A stretch of DNA of 64,000 nt, taken from the NCBI GenBank assembly GCA_037102815.1, contig BTPP01000004.1, positions 3,720,001-3,784,000 on the forward strand, in the 5' to 3' direction. The stretch comes from Neurospora intermedia (lineage: Eukaryota; Ascomycota; Sordariomycetes; Sordariales; Sordariaceae). A program made the position numbers and the translations under genes. This document shows, piece by piece, positions 9,850-21,823 of the stretch (the first letter of the stretch is position 1; the number at the start of each line of letters is the position of its first letter). The notes beneath the pieces were generated by a model. The model ran no database searches, was not told the origin of the DNA, and was given only the letters and a program-made list of their open reading frames with translations.

Positions 9850-11344
9850 TTACCTCCTCCTTTGATTCAACCAACTACCCAACCACCTCCACCGTTCCGC
9901 CACGCCCTCAACCCACTCCACATCCCCAACCAACCCACTCACTCTCCCCTCCGGATCATCCCACCGGTTGCCCTCAAACTCGATAAAGAAGAGATATTGA
10001 AACGGCGCAATCAGGCTCGGCAAGCTATTGATGCTCGTCAGGTTCAGGCCTCTCCGCTTGAAGCACCCCAAGACATCCGCCAGCGCGCCGGGCGTATGAT
10101 GCGGCACCGTGAATGAGACCATAGACTTATACAAGCCCTTGTAAGCGTCAATTCTCTCCGTATCATCATTCCTTCCGCCGCAGCTGCCAGAAACCGACGA
10201 AGAGGGACGAGGCGACAGAGAACGGGGCGATCCTCCTGAGGTTGGAGACTCAAGCAGAGACTCTACTCGGTCCGTGGTCCACGGCAATCCCTCAGGCAGC
10301 TGCACCTCCTGCTCGACACCGTCGTCGCTGCGGCTGCTGCAGGGCCGTCTGCGCAGTACAAAGAAGCGGGTTGTGTTGTCTTCGCGGTCTTCAATGCAGC
10401 GCGCAAGAACATCCAGGCCGGCCATCTCGCCGGCTACTTCACCCGCTACAGCAGCGCTCGAGCCGGTGGCGTCGGCAGCAGCGAGCTCGGCGGCTTTGCT
10501 AGTGGAGGAGACCTCGATGGTCTCGACGCCCTTGAGGTAGGTGGCGAAGAACTTGGCGGTTTGGCCGAAGGCTTGGGGGTGGGAGTAGACGCGTTTGACG
10601 TGGGAGAGGGAAGTTAGGGGCGTCCCCTTTGCGTTTTGGTCAACATTAGGTAGTAGGGAAGACTTTCTCCGGCCTAGGAGGAAATGGTGGACGTCTAGAT
10701 AGGCTTCGCCGCAGATGGTGATGTTGGGGTAGGTAGAGGCGCGGTCGGCAAGGCAGTCGAGGGTGAAGCTGACGGTGCCATGGGTTGAGTTCTCGAAGGG
10801 GACAACGCCGAAGTCCACATTGGAGGCCTGGACTTCGTCAACAACCTCTGTAGTCGGTGTTAGTGAAGCTTCTCATGTTCAGAAAACATGACTTCAACAG
10901 ACCTCTGATCGTCGTTGTAGGGATGAGTTCCCACTTATCCTGGTTTGGAAAGGCAGATTTTGTCGCCTATACGTTGCAACAACCCCAAGTCAATAATATT
11001 AGTCTCGTGAACACCACTGGGAAGGAAAAATTGTCCAGCCATATCAAAGCCTTTGAATCTCCCTCAAGCTGGATAGTCTCACTATCCATTTTTTTTCTGG
11101 CTCCTTTCAATGCACTGTCTCAACCCTGACAGGCCGCGATAGCTCCCATTTTCCAAGGTAACCCAAGTCCATCAAGCCCACGAGTAACCCAAAATCACTC
11201 AACCGTCCCTTCTAAGCCCAATTCATGCGGATCACATACCTGATGAGAATATGAAGCAAAAGGTCCCAAGAAGGCGACCTTCCTCCGGTGACTCCTCTCG
11301 CGAGTCCCTTCCGATGTCGGCGCAGTGGCCGTTCTAGAGCTCAT
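9850..11344 (-). CDS. pha2: Prephenate dehydratase with ACT domain
   Basis: Exons 11240-11344, 10903-10966 and 9850-10847 (minus) join to 388 residues. Exon 1 ends in KVAFLGPFASYSHQ, exon 2 encodes ATKSAFPNQDKWELIPTTTIR, and exon 3 opens with EVVDEVQASNVDFGVVPFEN; together these form the N-terminal prephenate-binding half. The catalytic Thr-Arg-Phe is at about 216-218 (NTTRFFVL). After a Ser/Pro/Gly-rich linker, an ACT domain runs from about 298 to the end (HHTPGALADVL). The enzyme decarboxylates and dehydrates prephenate to phenylpyruvate in phenylalanine biosynthesis. The Phe-sensing ESRP-type loop reads NSLPS (Leu-332 where Arg is usual). The first intron (273 nt) is long for this window. 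The start MSSRTATAP is preferred; an in-frame upstream Met codon would add 24 residues. Confidence 0.93.
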
Positions 11345-12710
11345 GTTCGCAGGCCGTTCACAACCGTACAGTCTACCCGTCCAATATGCTTCCAATAACA
11401 CACGTGCCCAGATCACCGCTCAAAGAGATCCTAGGTTATCGTGGACGGATGTAGGAAGTTGGAAGAGTGAAGTCCCCTGATTTGTGTATGAGTTGGGAAC
11501 AAAAGGTGCCAGTGACCAATCATTCATAGAGCGCAGCGGAGCATTGGAAGACCCATGTGCATGGTACCTGACGCAGTAGATGGATTTTTGGTGAAAGAAG
11601 TAATTTTGAAGTCCCGGGGTACTATTCATGTGTCGTTGCCCCGAGCAACAAGCTGCTCTATTGCATGATATTCCAACTCAGACTCACCGGCCATCTCGAG
11701 TTGTCTTCATGCTGGTTTCGACCGGCCACACGAGCGGTTGCCTTTCGAAGGTCCGACCGCCGGGCCCCGCTCCGGCCCCGATTACCGGCTTCAGATTTCC
11801 CAGACCTCATCAAAGTCGCGTTTCCAGGACAGCCCCACAATGAACGAGTGATGACATTGTGATCGCCGAGGACTGCATAGTCCCTGCTTTTCAATACTGG
11901 AATCTACGCTAACAGTACAACAGGACAGCTCTTTTTTTATTTTTATTTTTATTGATTCTTGGGGTACGGGCACCATTTGAGAGCGCCGACTGTACACACT
12001 TACTCTTAAGACGGTTATCAAGAACAATACAGACCAAGAGCCATCAAGATCTAACAAAGACAGAATGAGCGTGGAATTCGGTCCTCGGCTACCGCGTACT
12101 AAGCCCTACTTAAACCATATCTCATATCGACCTGTTTGATTTTTCCACCCAAGATTCCATAACCCAGTTTTTGATGAACCGAAAGTATAAAAGAGTGTTC
12201 ATGAAGACAGACGCTGTCAGTCCCCGGAATAAAAGCAAATCCATTCCTCATGGTTCCGCGCTAGACATTCAATCCTTTCCATCTTCCAACTTGAGGTATT
12301 GCTTTGCGTCCAGCTAAGGGATTTTGGATGAATCATTCGCTGGTCTTGGTAAAACTTGCGAAGAATCAACTCTGCATCCCATTTATAGAACTTCCGCTTC
12401 AGTCATAGGCAATTTGATTCTGTTGCGGCTGTTAGCGAGTGGCCAGAGGTCAACCAAAACAAGAAAATGCCATACCTTAGATTCCACTAAATCAAACTCA
12501 AGAAGCCGTCATCATAGAGCGAAGCGGGCTCGGGCGGGACACCTGGTGGTTACCCGGCTGATGAGGGCTTGCGCCGGAGCGAGCTGCGGACATTTTGCCC
12601 GAGCTGGTTGGCTTGAGAAGCGGCGCTGAATCAGCTTTAGGTGTCGTCGTCGGCTCGGACGGGATAGCTTGAGTTCCGGGTCCCTCGTTGTCGGCGAGGG
12701 ATTCAACTTG
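11345..12710. other. Intergenic between prephenate dehydratase and eRF1
   Basis: It holds the promoter of the prephenate dehydratase gene and the 3' end of the eRF1 gene, both minus. A short TTTTTATTTTTATTTTTATTG tract lies at about 11933-11953. No coding frame is supported. Confidence 0.4.
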
Positions 12711-14358
12711 TCAATCGTCGTAGTACTCATCATCGTCGCTGACGTCAGCTAGCTGCTCGAAGTTGACCTTGTAACGGAGGATACCGCCGATACCACCGAA
12801 GCCCTTGACGAACTGGTTGCCCTCGGTAGAACGATCGGAGACGAATTCGAGCGTGGCACCGAAGTCCTTGTAGTGCTCTGCAATCCACTCAAGGAAGGAT
12901 TCCTGGGAAACAACTTCCATCTCCTGGCCTGTCTCCTTGTCCATGAAAGCGTCGCGGCTGGCCTGCTCCTGTGCCTTGGTAGTGTGCAGAATAACTTCGG
13001 ATCCGTTGCTATCCTTGAGAACCCAACGGTTGACCTCAAGGTTCTCGAAAACGATAAGGGTTTCAACGGCACCGAGCTCCAAAGCCTTGAGGGTATCCTC
13101 GATACCGTAGCAGACGCGGCCGGTATCCTGGCTAATCTCCTCGAAGTACTTGCCGATGAGCTTCTTCTCCTGGATGAACTTGACGTTTCCGAGGGTCTCG
13201 GAGGACAGCTCAATAGCCTGGTTGAAACCGTTTTCACCACCGTACGAGACATCGACAACCTTGACAACCTTGGTCTGGAGACGGGGATCGAACAAGTCGG
13301 AGGCGTTCAGATCGTTCTTGAAATCGGCGGAACCAGCCAAAACGAGACCGGCAACGTTGGGCCTGTCGTTGGTGATGAAGCACTGGACAGCCAATTCGGC
13401 GACCTTGCGGACATAGTTGTGACGCTTTTCCTCACGAAGACGAGCAAAACGCAGGGCGGACTGACCACCACGACCGTGCTTCTTGGGAAGATCGACGGAG
13501 AACTTGTGGACAATGTCGCGGGTGTTTCCACTGAGAGTGCCGAACAAAGCACCGTTACCATCCATGATGATGAAACCGAACTTCTGGTCGGAGTCGAGAA
13601 GCTCGGCAAGAGCCTCGGTGTGGAACTTGTTGTCGCAAAGGTAAAGAGAGGTGTTGATGGGCTTGAAGGGCTCGAAGTCGATGTTGACCTTTCTCTCCTT
13701 GCCTTCTGAGGTCAAGATTTCACCGCAGTACACAACAAGACCATTGGGCGGCACCTTGTTATAGAGCTTGAGCCTTTGCTGGGTCGAGGTAATGGCCGAA
13801 AGGACGGACTGACGGTTGACACGCGACTTGATGTTCGAGGCAGTGCCCTATAGTGCTAAGTCAGGAACAACTGTCCGACACAATGAGGGTGTCGAGATTG
13901 AAGGGAAGCATGGTGACGCACATATTCTTCAGCCAACATCTTTGCGGCTCTGGAGATCTGATCCTTGGGGGCTGGAGACGATCAAGAGTTAGCACCACTG
14001 GACATTGGGCCAGAAGCAGCAGAGCAGCGAGGATTACTGCCAATAATCTCGCTATGTGATCAAGGGAGGGTAGACGGCGGTGACAATGCCATGGTAGAGA
14101 CAAACGTACGGATGATGAGCGAGATCATGGAGGTGCCGTTTCCACGGGCGGCCTCGAGACGCTTGATCAGTTTCTTAACCTTCCATATCTCAATCTGTGA
14201 GGGACAAGAGCATCTCGTCAGCATGCGAACATCACGTCGGGAACTGTGTGGTTCTTTTTTTTTTTTTTTTTTTTCTTTTTGCGCGCGCGCGCAGTCGGGA
14301 GAGGGATGACGATGAGCCAACTCACGTTCTTCTCGGCCTCGTTGGCGTTGGGATCCAT
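12711..14358 (-). CDS. sup45: Eukaryotic translation termination factor 1 (eRF1/Sup45)
   Basis: Exons 14326-14358, 14110-14194, 13922-13971 and 12711-13847 (minus) join to 434 residues, the usual eRF1 length. The N-domain stop-codon reader has [11 protein letters not shown] with NIKS at 61-64 and YLCDNKF at 125-131; the peptidyl-hydrolysis loop [11 protein letters not shown] places GGQ at 183-185, exactly the expected positions. The C-terminus is acidic ([11 protein letters not shown]), as in orthologues. The protein recognises all three stop codons in the ribosomal A site and, with eRF3, triggers peptide release. The first three exons are only 11, 28 and about 17 codons long and their junctions rebuild the conserved LIIPPKDQIS segment, which fixes the splice sites. 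Intron 1 carries a long poly-A/T tract and a short GC alternation (see separate entry). Confidence 0.97.
14256..14292. repeat. Poly-T run and (GC)n tract inside eRF1 intron 1
   Basis: A plus-strand run of about 18 T, one C and more T is followed directly by GCGCGCGCGCGC. It lies entirely in an intron of the minus-strand eRF1 gene, so on the transcript it is a purine-rich tract upstream of the branch region. Confidence 0.85.
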
Positions 14359-15707
14359 CTTGGCGGTTTTGGGGTGGTGAAGAAGATGAGGAAGACGAAG
14401 TGCTGCTGGCGCCCCTGAAGTGAAGTTGGTGCAGCGAGCGAGGTTTGTGATGTCGTCCGTCCTTGGTTGGATCTGCTTTCAACGGGCGGCGAGCAGGGCA
14501 GGACCACAAAGTGGGCAGGTCGGGGTTGTTCTTTTTCTTTTTGCCCACTACTTCGACTATGCCTCGCTTGGCCAATGTGCCTCGCCGCTGGATTTCCTTG
14601 TGTTCAGTGGGGTTCCAGTTCTAGAAATGCTTACCCGGTTTGAAGGCGCACAATGGGCTAATTGGCTGAATTGATGCTTGTCAGTAAGAAGAATCCAAAG
14701 AAGCCGGGAGAATGCCCCGCCTGATCTGGAGTAAATGCGGCAGACGTAGGTGGTACCTATAAGTAGGTAGTTTGCCGGTATGTTCACTACCTACCTACGT
14801 AGCGAGTGGGCCACGCCTGCCACAAGGTACAGAGGGGTTTCCTCTGCCCTGTTCGACCTGTTTGCCCGTGTGAACATCAGGCACCTTCTCTTTTTCTCCG
14901 TAACAGGTGGGGCGAAACGCGAGTCATCATTGGCGTGGGGGGTCCCTTGGGCCTTAGCAACTTGAACCCTTCCCGTCACACCTGCACATCCCTTCTCCCG
15001 CCTGACCTCGTCCTTCAGTTCAACACCGCATCAACTTGGCACAACTTCAGGCTGTGGCGTTTGGCCGTCCAGCACACCGGGTCCCACATTTCTTTCCCGT
15101 TTCAGACTGAACTTGCAGAGAATTGCGCCGTATCAGCCTACGATTGTCTCGAGGATTGTCGTTACAGCAGGAACAACGATGGCAATCTTGAGGCGATGAC
15201 AATGGAAGCGGTCTGGCCTTGTTAGTACCTACCTCTAGGTACCTAGTCAATCACTTGGAAATTCGATGGGATGTGTCATGCCGTTCGTTCACAGCCGACT
15301 TTTTGACGTTTGGCCTCAATGTTACTGTCTTTATACTGTCGGGTGTATTCCATGGTTACGTCTTTGCAAGTTGCGACCGTGACACATTTTCTGGAGAGAG
15401 CAATGTACCTCTACCTAGGTAGGTACCTAGTTGCTGGGTGTCGGCCCCTTGCCTGCCCGTAGCCCTACGTGCGTACACTGCCCTGGTGTGTAGTGCAATG
15501 TACAGGAGCTACTACGTACCGCTCCAGTGGACTGCGCCAACCCCGGAAGGTACCTGAAGCTATGATGTCGATTGACCTCCATGTTCGCTATCTCCCGCTC
15601 GCGCGTAACCTCACCTCAGAGCAGCTCAGAGTAGTCCTCTACCATACACCTCCCATAAACAACAACCTCGAGACGGGCTATAGAACTTGCAGTCTGCGCC
15701 GTAAACC
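14359..15707. promoter_or_regulatory. Divergent promoter region between eRF1 and the DUF1770-like gene
   Basis: No gene is seen in this 1.35 kb. It holds several TACCTAGGTA-type words: an inverted pair around 14750-14803 (GTAGGTAG ... CTACCTACC), one at 15225-15245 and a dense one at 15407-15431 (ACCTCTACCTAGGTAGGTAC). These are candidate regulatory or structural motifs; function is not known. Confidence 0.45.
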
Positions 15708-16438
15708 ATGAACTCCGACATCCCCATACAGATCGCTGAGACCATCCAAACAGCGCACATCAAGCGCGATCCCTCTCCTTCGCACGACATCAACCCCTCT
15801 ACCGCCGCGTCCAAGCGCGAGCCTGCGTCCCTCCAGACCCAGACCAGTCACAGTCAACATCATGACTCACTAATACCCGACGACGGAATCGACGAGGACG
15901 ATGACGAGGAGGACTACGCACAGTCGGAAACAGAAACGGATGAGGCGAGCGAATACAACGTGGTCAAGTCCCGGCCCCGGCGCAACATCCATCACCTACC
16001 CCCGATCCCGGACCTGCGGTACGAGCAGAGCTACCTGCACAGTATACGCAATGCAGATACGTGGTGGAAGGTGGTGTTGATTACGGCGAGGGATCAGGCA
16101 TGTTGAAGTTGCTTTTTCTGTTTTGGAATATTTACACCACCATCATCACTCTCATCTAGAGATTTCCCGGCCTTTGCCCCGCTAGCTTTATAGACACCCG
16201 ACGTTGCCGTCCTCTCAGAATGAATACCGGACAACTAACAGTCCAAAAACAACAGGTCATGATGCCCCTAGTTCAAGGTCTCCTCTACAATATCCTAGTC
16301 TGCGGCTGGCAGTCCTGGAACCGAAACGCCCAGATTCACGGCTCCTCGATCGGAGCCCGGGTGCGGCGCTGGTGGTACGGGGTCAACAACTGGGAGATCC
16401 CCCCTGCTCCTGGTCCCTCTTCTTCTGTTAAATCATAA
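15708..16438 (+). CDS. DUF1770-like fungal protein (two exons, GC-AG intron)
   Basis: Exons 15708-16097 and 16256-16438 join to 190 residues. The N-terminal half is disordered and acidic (DEDDDEEDYAQSETETDEAS); the conserved part begins at LPPIPDLRYEQSYLHSI and includes NADTWWKVVLITARDQ, joined across the intron to VMMPLVQGLLYNIL and ARVRRWWYGVNNWEIP. I recognise this as the DUF1770-type fungal family, whose function is unknown. The hydrophobic stretch over the exon junction could be membrane-associated. The intron begins GCATGT rather than GT and ends AACAACAG; no GT donor nearby keeps both conserved blocks in frame, so a GC-AG intron is the simplest reading. Confidence 0.8.
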
Positions 16439-17313
16439 GCTATCATATGGCCCAAAAAGAAAACTTATCTTCTGGATCCATTCTTATACTTTTCTTCACC
16501 CTCGCTTTGTCGAAAAAACAGGTCGCAAAATGTACGCATCTTCCAGACTCGCCGATCCAGCAGCTGGAACCTTAAACAGAACTTCGGCGGAGGCGGTGGC
16601 TACGGAGGAAGGGAGGGGAGGAAGGTGGTGGAGGCGTTCAGCCAGAACTTCCAGAGGGAGTTGGGCGGTGGTTACGCTTGAGTGGACAAATAGTTGTGGG
16701 AAAGGGGCTTTGGGGATGAAGGGTCTTTGCCTCGCTGCATTGCACGGTGTTGTGAATGTACTCGAAACAAGCATCTTGACTTAAGTATTTATGGTAAGAT
16801 GTGAACATTGGCCATATCCGACTGGCTGCATGTCCGTTGGGTAAGAGACCGTCACATGCTGTGCACGCAAGATTTCAATTTGTCTCGTAACTAAGGAATT
16901 CAAGGATCGAGATGCTATCATAACCACATAGTTGCCGGCCTAATTGCTTCACCCGTCTTGTGTGGCACACACTTCATTCTTACTCCGTTCTCTCTGAAGC
17001 TCCCCTTCGAGCTTTGGCGTCAGTTCCGTTCGCTTCAAGGTAACGAAAACGAGAACCAGCACCCACAACTAAGCCTACTGATCCCTTCCACTTGTCTTTT
17101 TTTCTTCCTAGCCGCGAATCATAACGTAATCTTGATTGACAGAACATAGTTTCGTGCATCGCGATACTCCTCATCCATGTTTTGTACACCCAGAACTCCC
17201 TACTTAACCCGTGACTGAATTCCAACATAACCCAACAATAGAAGGGTACAGAAAACCAAACCGTGGCTACCCATACGTAACAGAAAATGCTCTGACACTT
17301 GTCAACAGCTCAT
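16439..17313. other. Convergent intergenic region
   Basis: It lies between the 3' ends of the DUF1770-like gene (plus) and the DDT/WHIM-like gene (minus). Two opposed small frames at 16496-16784 have no recognisable motifs. Nothing else is seen. Confidence 0.4.
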
Positions 17314-19546
17314 TTAGAGGCCAACAAGCTGTTGAGGTTGAGGCTTCTCAGGGCTCCTAATCGGTAAACCCTGCTGTCCTCCGGGCGGACCCAGGCCCGG
17401 GGGCGGTGATAAGGGACGTTTGATACCACCACCGCCTTTCTCAACCAGGGGCTCGGCCGTTGCTTTCTTGAGCGGGATCGCAACGATCTCCTCCTTGGCT
17501 GCTGGCTCATCATCCGCGTCCACCATGGGGACATCGTTCTCCTTACCATCGCCGACCGACTGACCTCGAGACTGTGCGGGAATCACCTGCTCGCTCACCA
17601 CGATATTCCTGTGTGCCGTCCGGGGATGCTTGTGAGTAATCGTTGGCGAGGGGGTCGGACCATCAATTTTGGTGACTTTGGCATTCTCATCGAAGCCTAC
17701 GCGGATGGGGAACTTGAACACGAGGCTGTTGTCGTGATCATCGTCATCCTTAGCATCGCCACCATCATCGAGATCGTCCTCGTCCGCCATGTCTGCATCT
17801 TCCTCATACTCCTCTTCGTCCTCTTCGTCCTCCTCTTCGTCGTCAGCGGCCGGAACATGCTCGTCTTCCTCATCATCGCCAAAGTCCGGTTCGTCACTAG
17901 CCTCGTCCTCGTCCTCGGAATCGTATTCATCGTCCTTGCTGCGCTTCTTCTTACTGGTGGTGGCGGCGGCAGAGCTCCATCCGTTCATGCTGTGATGTAC
18001 GGCGGCTGATCGTCTCGGGCGGCCTGTGGGTCCAACTGTGAGCTCTACTTGGTCTCCATTCTTCGCGTCAGCGACGCCTCCCGTCATCTCGACATCATCG
18101 TCGCCTTGGGCACTGGCAGGATTGCTGGCCGTCGTCTCGAACCGGGTGGGTGCTCTTACTTGCCGCCCGCTGGCGGTGGTGATGGGGCCGGCGGGCTCGG
18201 CGGGGGTGTGGTTCCTGGTGTTCCTGGCGGACCGCCGGGTCGCGGTCGAATCCGTATAGAAGTCGTCCTCGTCGTCCGAAAAGGTGTACTTCATCCGCTT
18301 GCCGCGGGTGCGGCCCTCGTACAGCGACAGACCGGGCTCCGGGCGCTTGAATTGCTCCTTGCGCATGATCCGGTACTCTCTTCGTCTGCGCTTCTCCTCG
18401 GTTGCTTCGAATCGCGGAATGCTATTGGCGATTCTCTTGGCCAGGGCTCGGGCCTTGGGTCCTCCGTCGTTCTTTTCCAGCTTCTCAGCAAGCAGCTTCA
18501 GCTCTTCGATGTTACCGGCAACGCTCCACCATGTTCGTGTGTGCCCTGCGGGATTGCTCTCCCTATATACTCGGAAATGCGTGTCGCCGTTCCCCTCGAT
18601 CAGGTAGTACCTCCGCTTGTCGCCGTCGGTGCCCCAAGGTTGGACACTGACCCCGACATTCAAATCGTCTTCGTGGCGGGTCCTGTAGTTTTTATTGATC
18701 ATGGTCTTGACGACCTCGGAGGACGCAAGGGACCAATGGATCAGTGTGCGTAGGAGAGCAAGCTTGAGGTCAATTGCGGATTAGCCTTTCTTTCCTTCTG
18801 CATCTCTGGAAATTTTGAGTGCGGCGTGAAATGGCATACCCGTTGTACTGGGGTCATGGAGGTAAAGGTGGCACCTCCAGCAAGAGGGTTCTGACCCTCC
18901 CACTCCTTTGCCCATTGACTCTTGTGCGACTGAATAGCTTCTTCGAGGGCGCGTCCATAATGACCGGCTCTGTGTTGGGTTTGATGGTTAGCAAGTTTTG
19001 CTAGAAATGGTTTTGGCCTGCTGTAGGCGGGGCAATACGCACTTGACGTCCTGTTTGCGATTAAGCAAAAGGCCAAGCAGCGCGCAGAGAAAGTTTTCGA
19101 CGCGCTCGCCTGGGATAGTCTCAACCACGTCACGCTCCAGCTCTTGGGGTCCGAAATTGGCCAAACTTTTCGGAAACGCTTCGGTGAATCGGGAACGGAA
19201 CATAACAATGAACTAGAATACCCATGTTAGCAACCGGTGGCGTCACATGCAATGACACGCGCGACTGTTTGTGCGATGTCGTCCTTTGAACGCGACGAAA
19301 CGCGCAATAACATACGGCAATATCAGGATTATCGGCTAAAACGTATTCATGAGGAGGGGAAGGCTCTCTCTTGCGTCGCGGTGGCGTTGTCTCCCTGGGT
19401 GCGTTCAAGGTCGGGTTTTTGTCGACTTTGTGGAAGAATTTCAAGATGCCCTGATGGCGTTCCACCTGGATGTCGGCTTCATCATCAGTCGGAGGCGCCG
19501 ATAGCGATGAGATGGATGAAAGATCGGAAGAGTCGTCGTCAGCCAT
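17314..19546 (-). CDS. DDT/WHIM-type chromatin-remodelling accessory protein
   Basis: Exons 19316-19546, 19043-19212, 18840-18969 and 17314-18762 (minus) join to 659 residues. The first exon is a Ser/Asp-rich N-terminus. Exons 1-2 form a DDT-like helical domain (IAFIVMFRSRFTEAFPKSL ... VENFLCALLGLLLNRKQDVK), and exons 3-4 read as a WHIM-like segment (TSMTPVQRLALLRTLIHWSL, then SVQPWGTDGDKRRYYLIEG). The C-terminal half is disordered with basic clusters and a long Asp/Glu run. Proteins of this build are non-catalytic partners of ISWI-family nucleosome remodellers, measuring linker DNA in the nucleus; which fungal complex this one joins cannot be told from sequence alone. An RSF1- or Ioc-like subunit is the main alternative label. 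Confidence 0.75.
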
Positions 19547-21823
19547 GATGTGCTGTAGTGGCCGATGGCACTTCGTTTGCTCGTTGCGCGTTGCGGTGCT
19601 GAGGTGGAAGAACGAACAAGGGTGCTTGCAAGAGAGAAAGTGGGTGCAGCAGTGAGGAGCAACTGAATGTTATAAGAGATCGGCCGCAATAAATTACGTA
19701 CCGGGCCGCCAGCAACAGTCCCAGGGCTTCCAGCCCAAGCTCACAGCAAGAGAACTGCACAAGGCGCCTGCTTGATAGGCACATTCATCAACGAATCCAA
19801 GGCGAAAAGCCGTCTTTCTTCTATCTACAGCTAGCGCTGGAGCCAGGTGTGTCAGGTTCAACGGGCCGCTTGTTATCATGACAAAGTTCCATCCAACCGC
19901 ACAATCCATCGCCTCCCCTTGAAATCCTGCCCGTCGGTCATCCCCTCCGTAGCCCAGAGTCCAGAGCTTGAGCATCCTGTCGATGCCATAACATGATTTC
20001 CAGGTAGCGCTCAGTGTATCGGCGAAAGCCCGCATGGCTCGCTTAAGGCAAGCCCTCGTCAAATGTTCAAGTACCCAAAAAAAAAAAAGGCCCGAGGTGC
20101 ATAACTCGTGATGCCATATGCTAACTGTCGCTATTCAGAACGGTTGTAGAGGTGGCGGTTGGGGAATATGGGTGTTTCGCCGGGGCGTTGGTGTTATGAA
20201 GCAGAGTGATGGGGGGATTGTTTTCGCGCCCCATGTTTTCCTCCCCTCCACCCAAAAAAAAATTAGAGGGTGAGCTCCAAGTGTCGACGTGTGATCCCAA
20301 CAAGGACCATGATCCTCATGCCCTCGATGTTTCCCAACTGGTGTGTGGTATGCCCCAAGTGTCAAGACGCGAATGGAGAGTTTGTAGAGAGATGCAGGGA
20401 GCGAATGAAGGGAGTAAGCCAAGGCGCCGCTTTTGCCTGGCCTGGAGACGGCATATAAACGCGATCTAGCAGGGACCCTCTGATGCGAGAGCCGTGCCTC
20501 CATCTCCATCGCCAAAACGAGTGGTGCAACAACAACTCGAGTCTTGAAGCTATTCGCATTTCGACCCTCGTTGTCCACAAACAAAAAAATAAGATGACGT
20601 ATCGCGTATGCGGAGGCCACATTTTATGCGCCTAAAAAGAGTTTCGAGACCTACCAACAAAATGCAACGTGCCCAAATAGTGACAATGTCTTGGAATTAT
20701 GGACAAGCGCAAGCATCAGCCCAATATCGACTCGCGCTTGCGACATCCTTTGTCGGTGAACGGGAAGGAGGTGAGGTTGGCAAAAGTTCAACGACGCTGC
20801 TCCTGCCTTTCGTCCCAGGTCGGGAGGGCCTGCATCCACTGCATCGGTCGCTTGAACGATTTGAGTTCACAAACCCAAGGTCTTGCAGCGAAACGGTCCA
20901 CATAGCAGAGCCACGGGCCTGAAGAACTCCAAAATCGCAGCACAAAAGTTGCGATCACGATGAGTAGTTCATCGGACGGCTGGTAGTACAACGCACTCAT
21001 GGATTCAGTTGATCACACCTATCAGATTGTTAGAAGACCTTCGGAATGGAGATAAAAAGGTAAATGGGATAAATCTGCCGTACTTAACTAATAGCATGCA
21101 GTTGTTTGTTTGGTCGCTCCTGCGTTGAAAGTCAACATTGCTGGCATCACTGCAGCGCGTCAATCCGACGAGAGTTGTGAAGTTGGGCGGATGACGATAG
21201 GAAGTGGGCGGCGTTCCTGCTTTTGGCGTGATCCGGTTGCCGCGTACCGTGTGACCAAACTACAGCAGAAGACGCTGCACTGTCCGTCGTACTTCAAGTT
21301 TCATCCGTCGCGCTGCGAGATGCAATGCGATTTACGAACAGCATCATCACACCCCAAACAGTAGACAGAAAGAATAAGGGGATTTGACAGAAAGATGTGA
21401 GCTCAGACAAGTTCTAAGATGTCAGAAACACCCATGTGCCATTATTTGTAAATACTATGTAAGTTGCTTTGATTGAAATAACAGCGCTGAGACGTGAATG
21501 GCACAAGGCTCGCTGTGGAGGGGAGGGGCACCAGTCACGGTCGTTTCTAAGCGTGTGGTTGCGTCTCCACGTGACGCAATTGAACAATTAGAAGAGCGCA
21601 AGCCACAGGCCCCTTGCTGCGCGCCACACTTACTCCCCGCGTTAGGGCAGCTTGGGGAGCCGCACAGGCCTAGTGTGTGGCTTGTTTTCGCGCAAGTCCA
21701 CACAAGAATTTGGAAAAATATCGTCTTGCACTGACTTCGGGAGCTTTTTACGAAGCGCAACTCAACCTTCAACTTACCGAAACCCGGCCTTTACTTTCAG
21801 TCATTTGAGGTAGGAGGGACAAA
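19547..21823. promoter_or_regulatory. Divergent intergenic region before uL2
   Basis: About 2.3 kb between the DDT/WHIM-like gene (minus) and the uL2 gene (plus). Minus-strand frames at 19694-20062 and 20135-20620 lack motifs and are not called. A poly-A run occurs near 20079-20088. The last 300 bases should hold the uL2 promoter and leader. Confidence 0.4.

Noticed and set aside
11030-11070. Possible fourth copy of the dispersed repeat in prephenate dehydratase intron 1 (TTGAGGGAGAT on the minus strand)
   Set aside because: Only one short word matches; the flanking blocks of copies A, B and C are absent.
12873-13709. 278-codon plus-strand frame opposite eRF1
   Set aside because: Antisense shadow of a well-supported gene; composition is Leu/Gly/Val-rich.
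20135-20620. 161-codon minus-strand frame upstream of uL2
   Set aside because: It lacks an ATG near its beginning, has no motif, and overlaps simple sequence.
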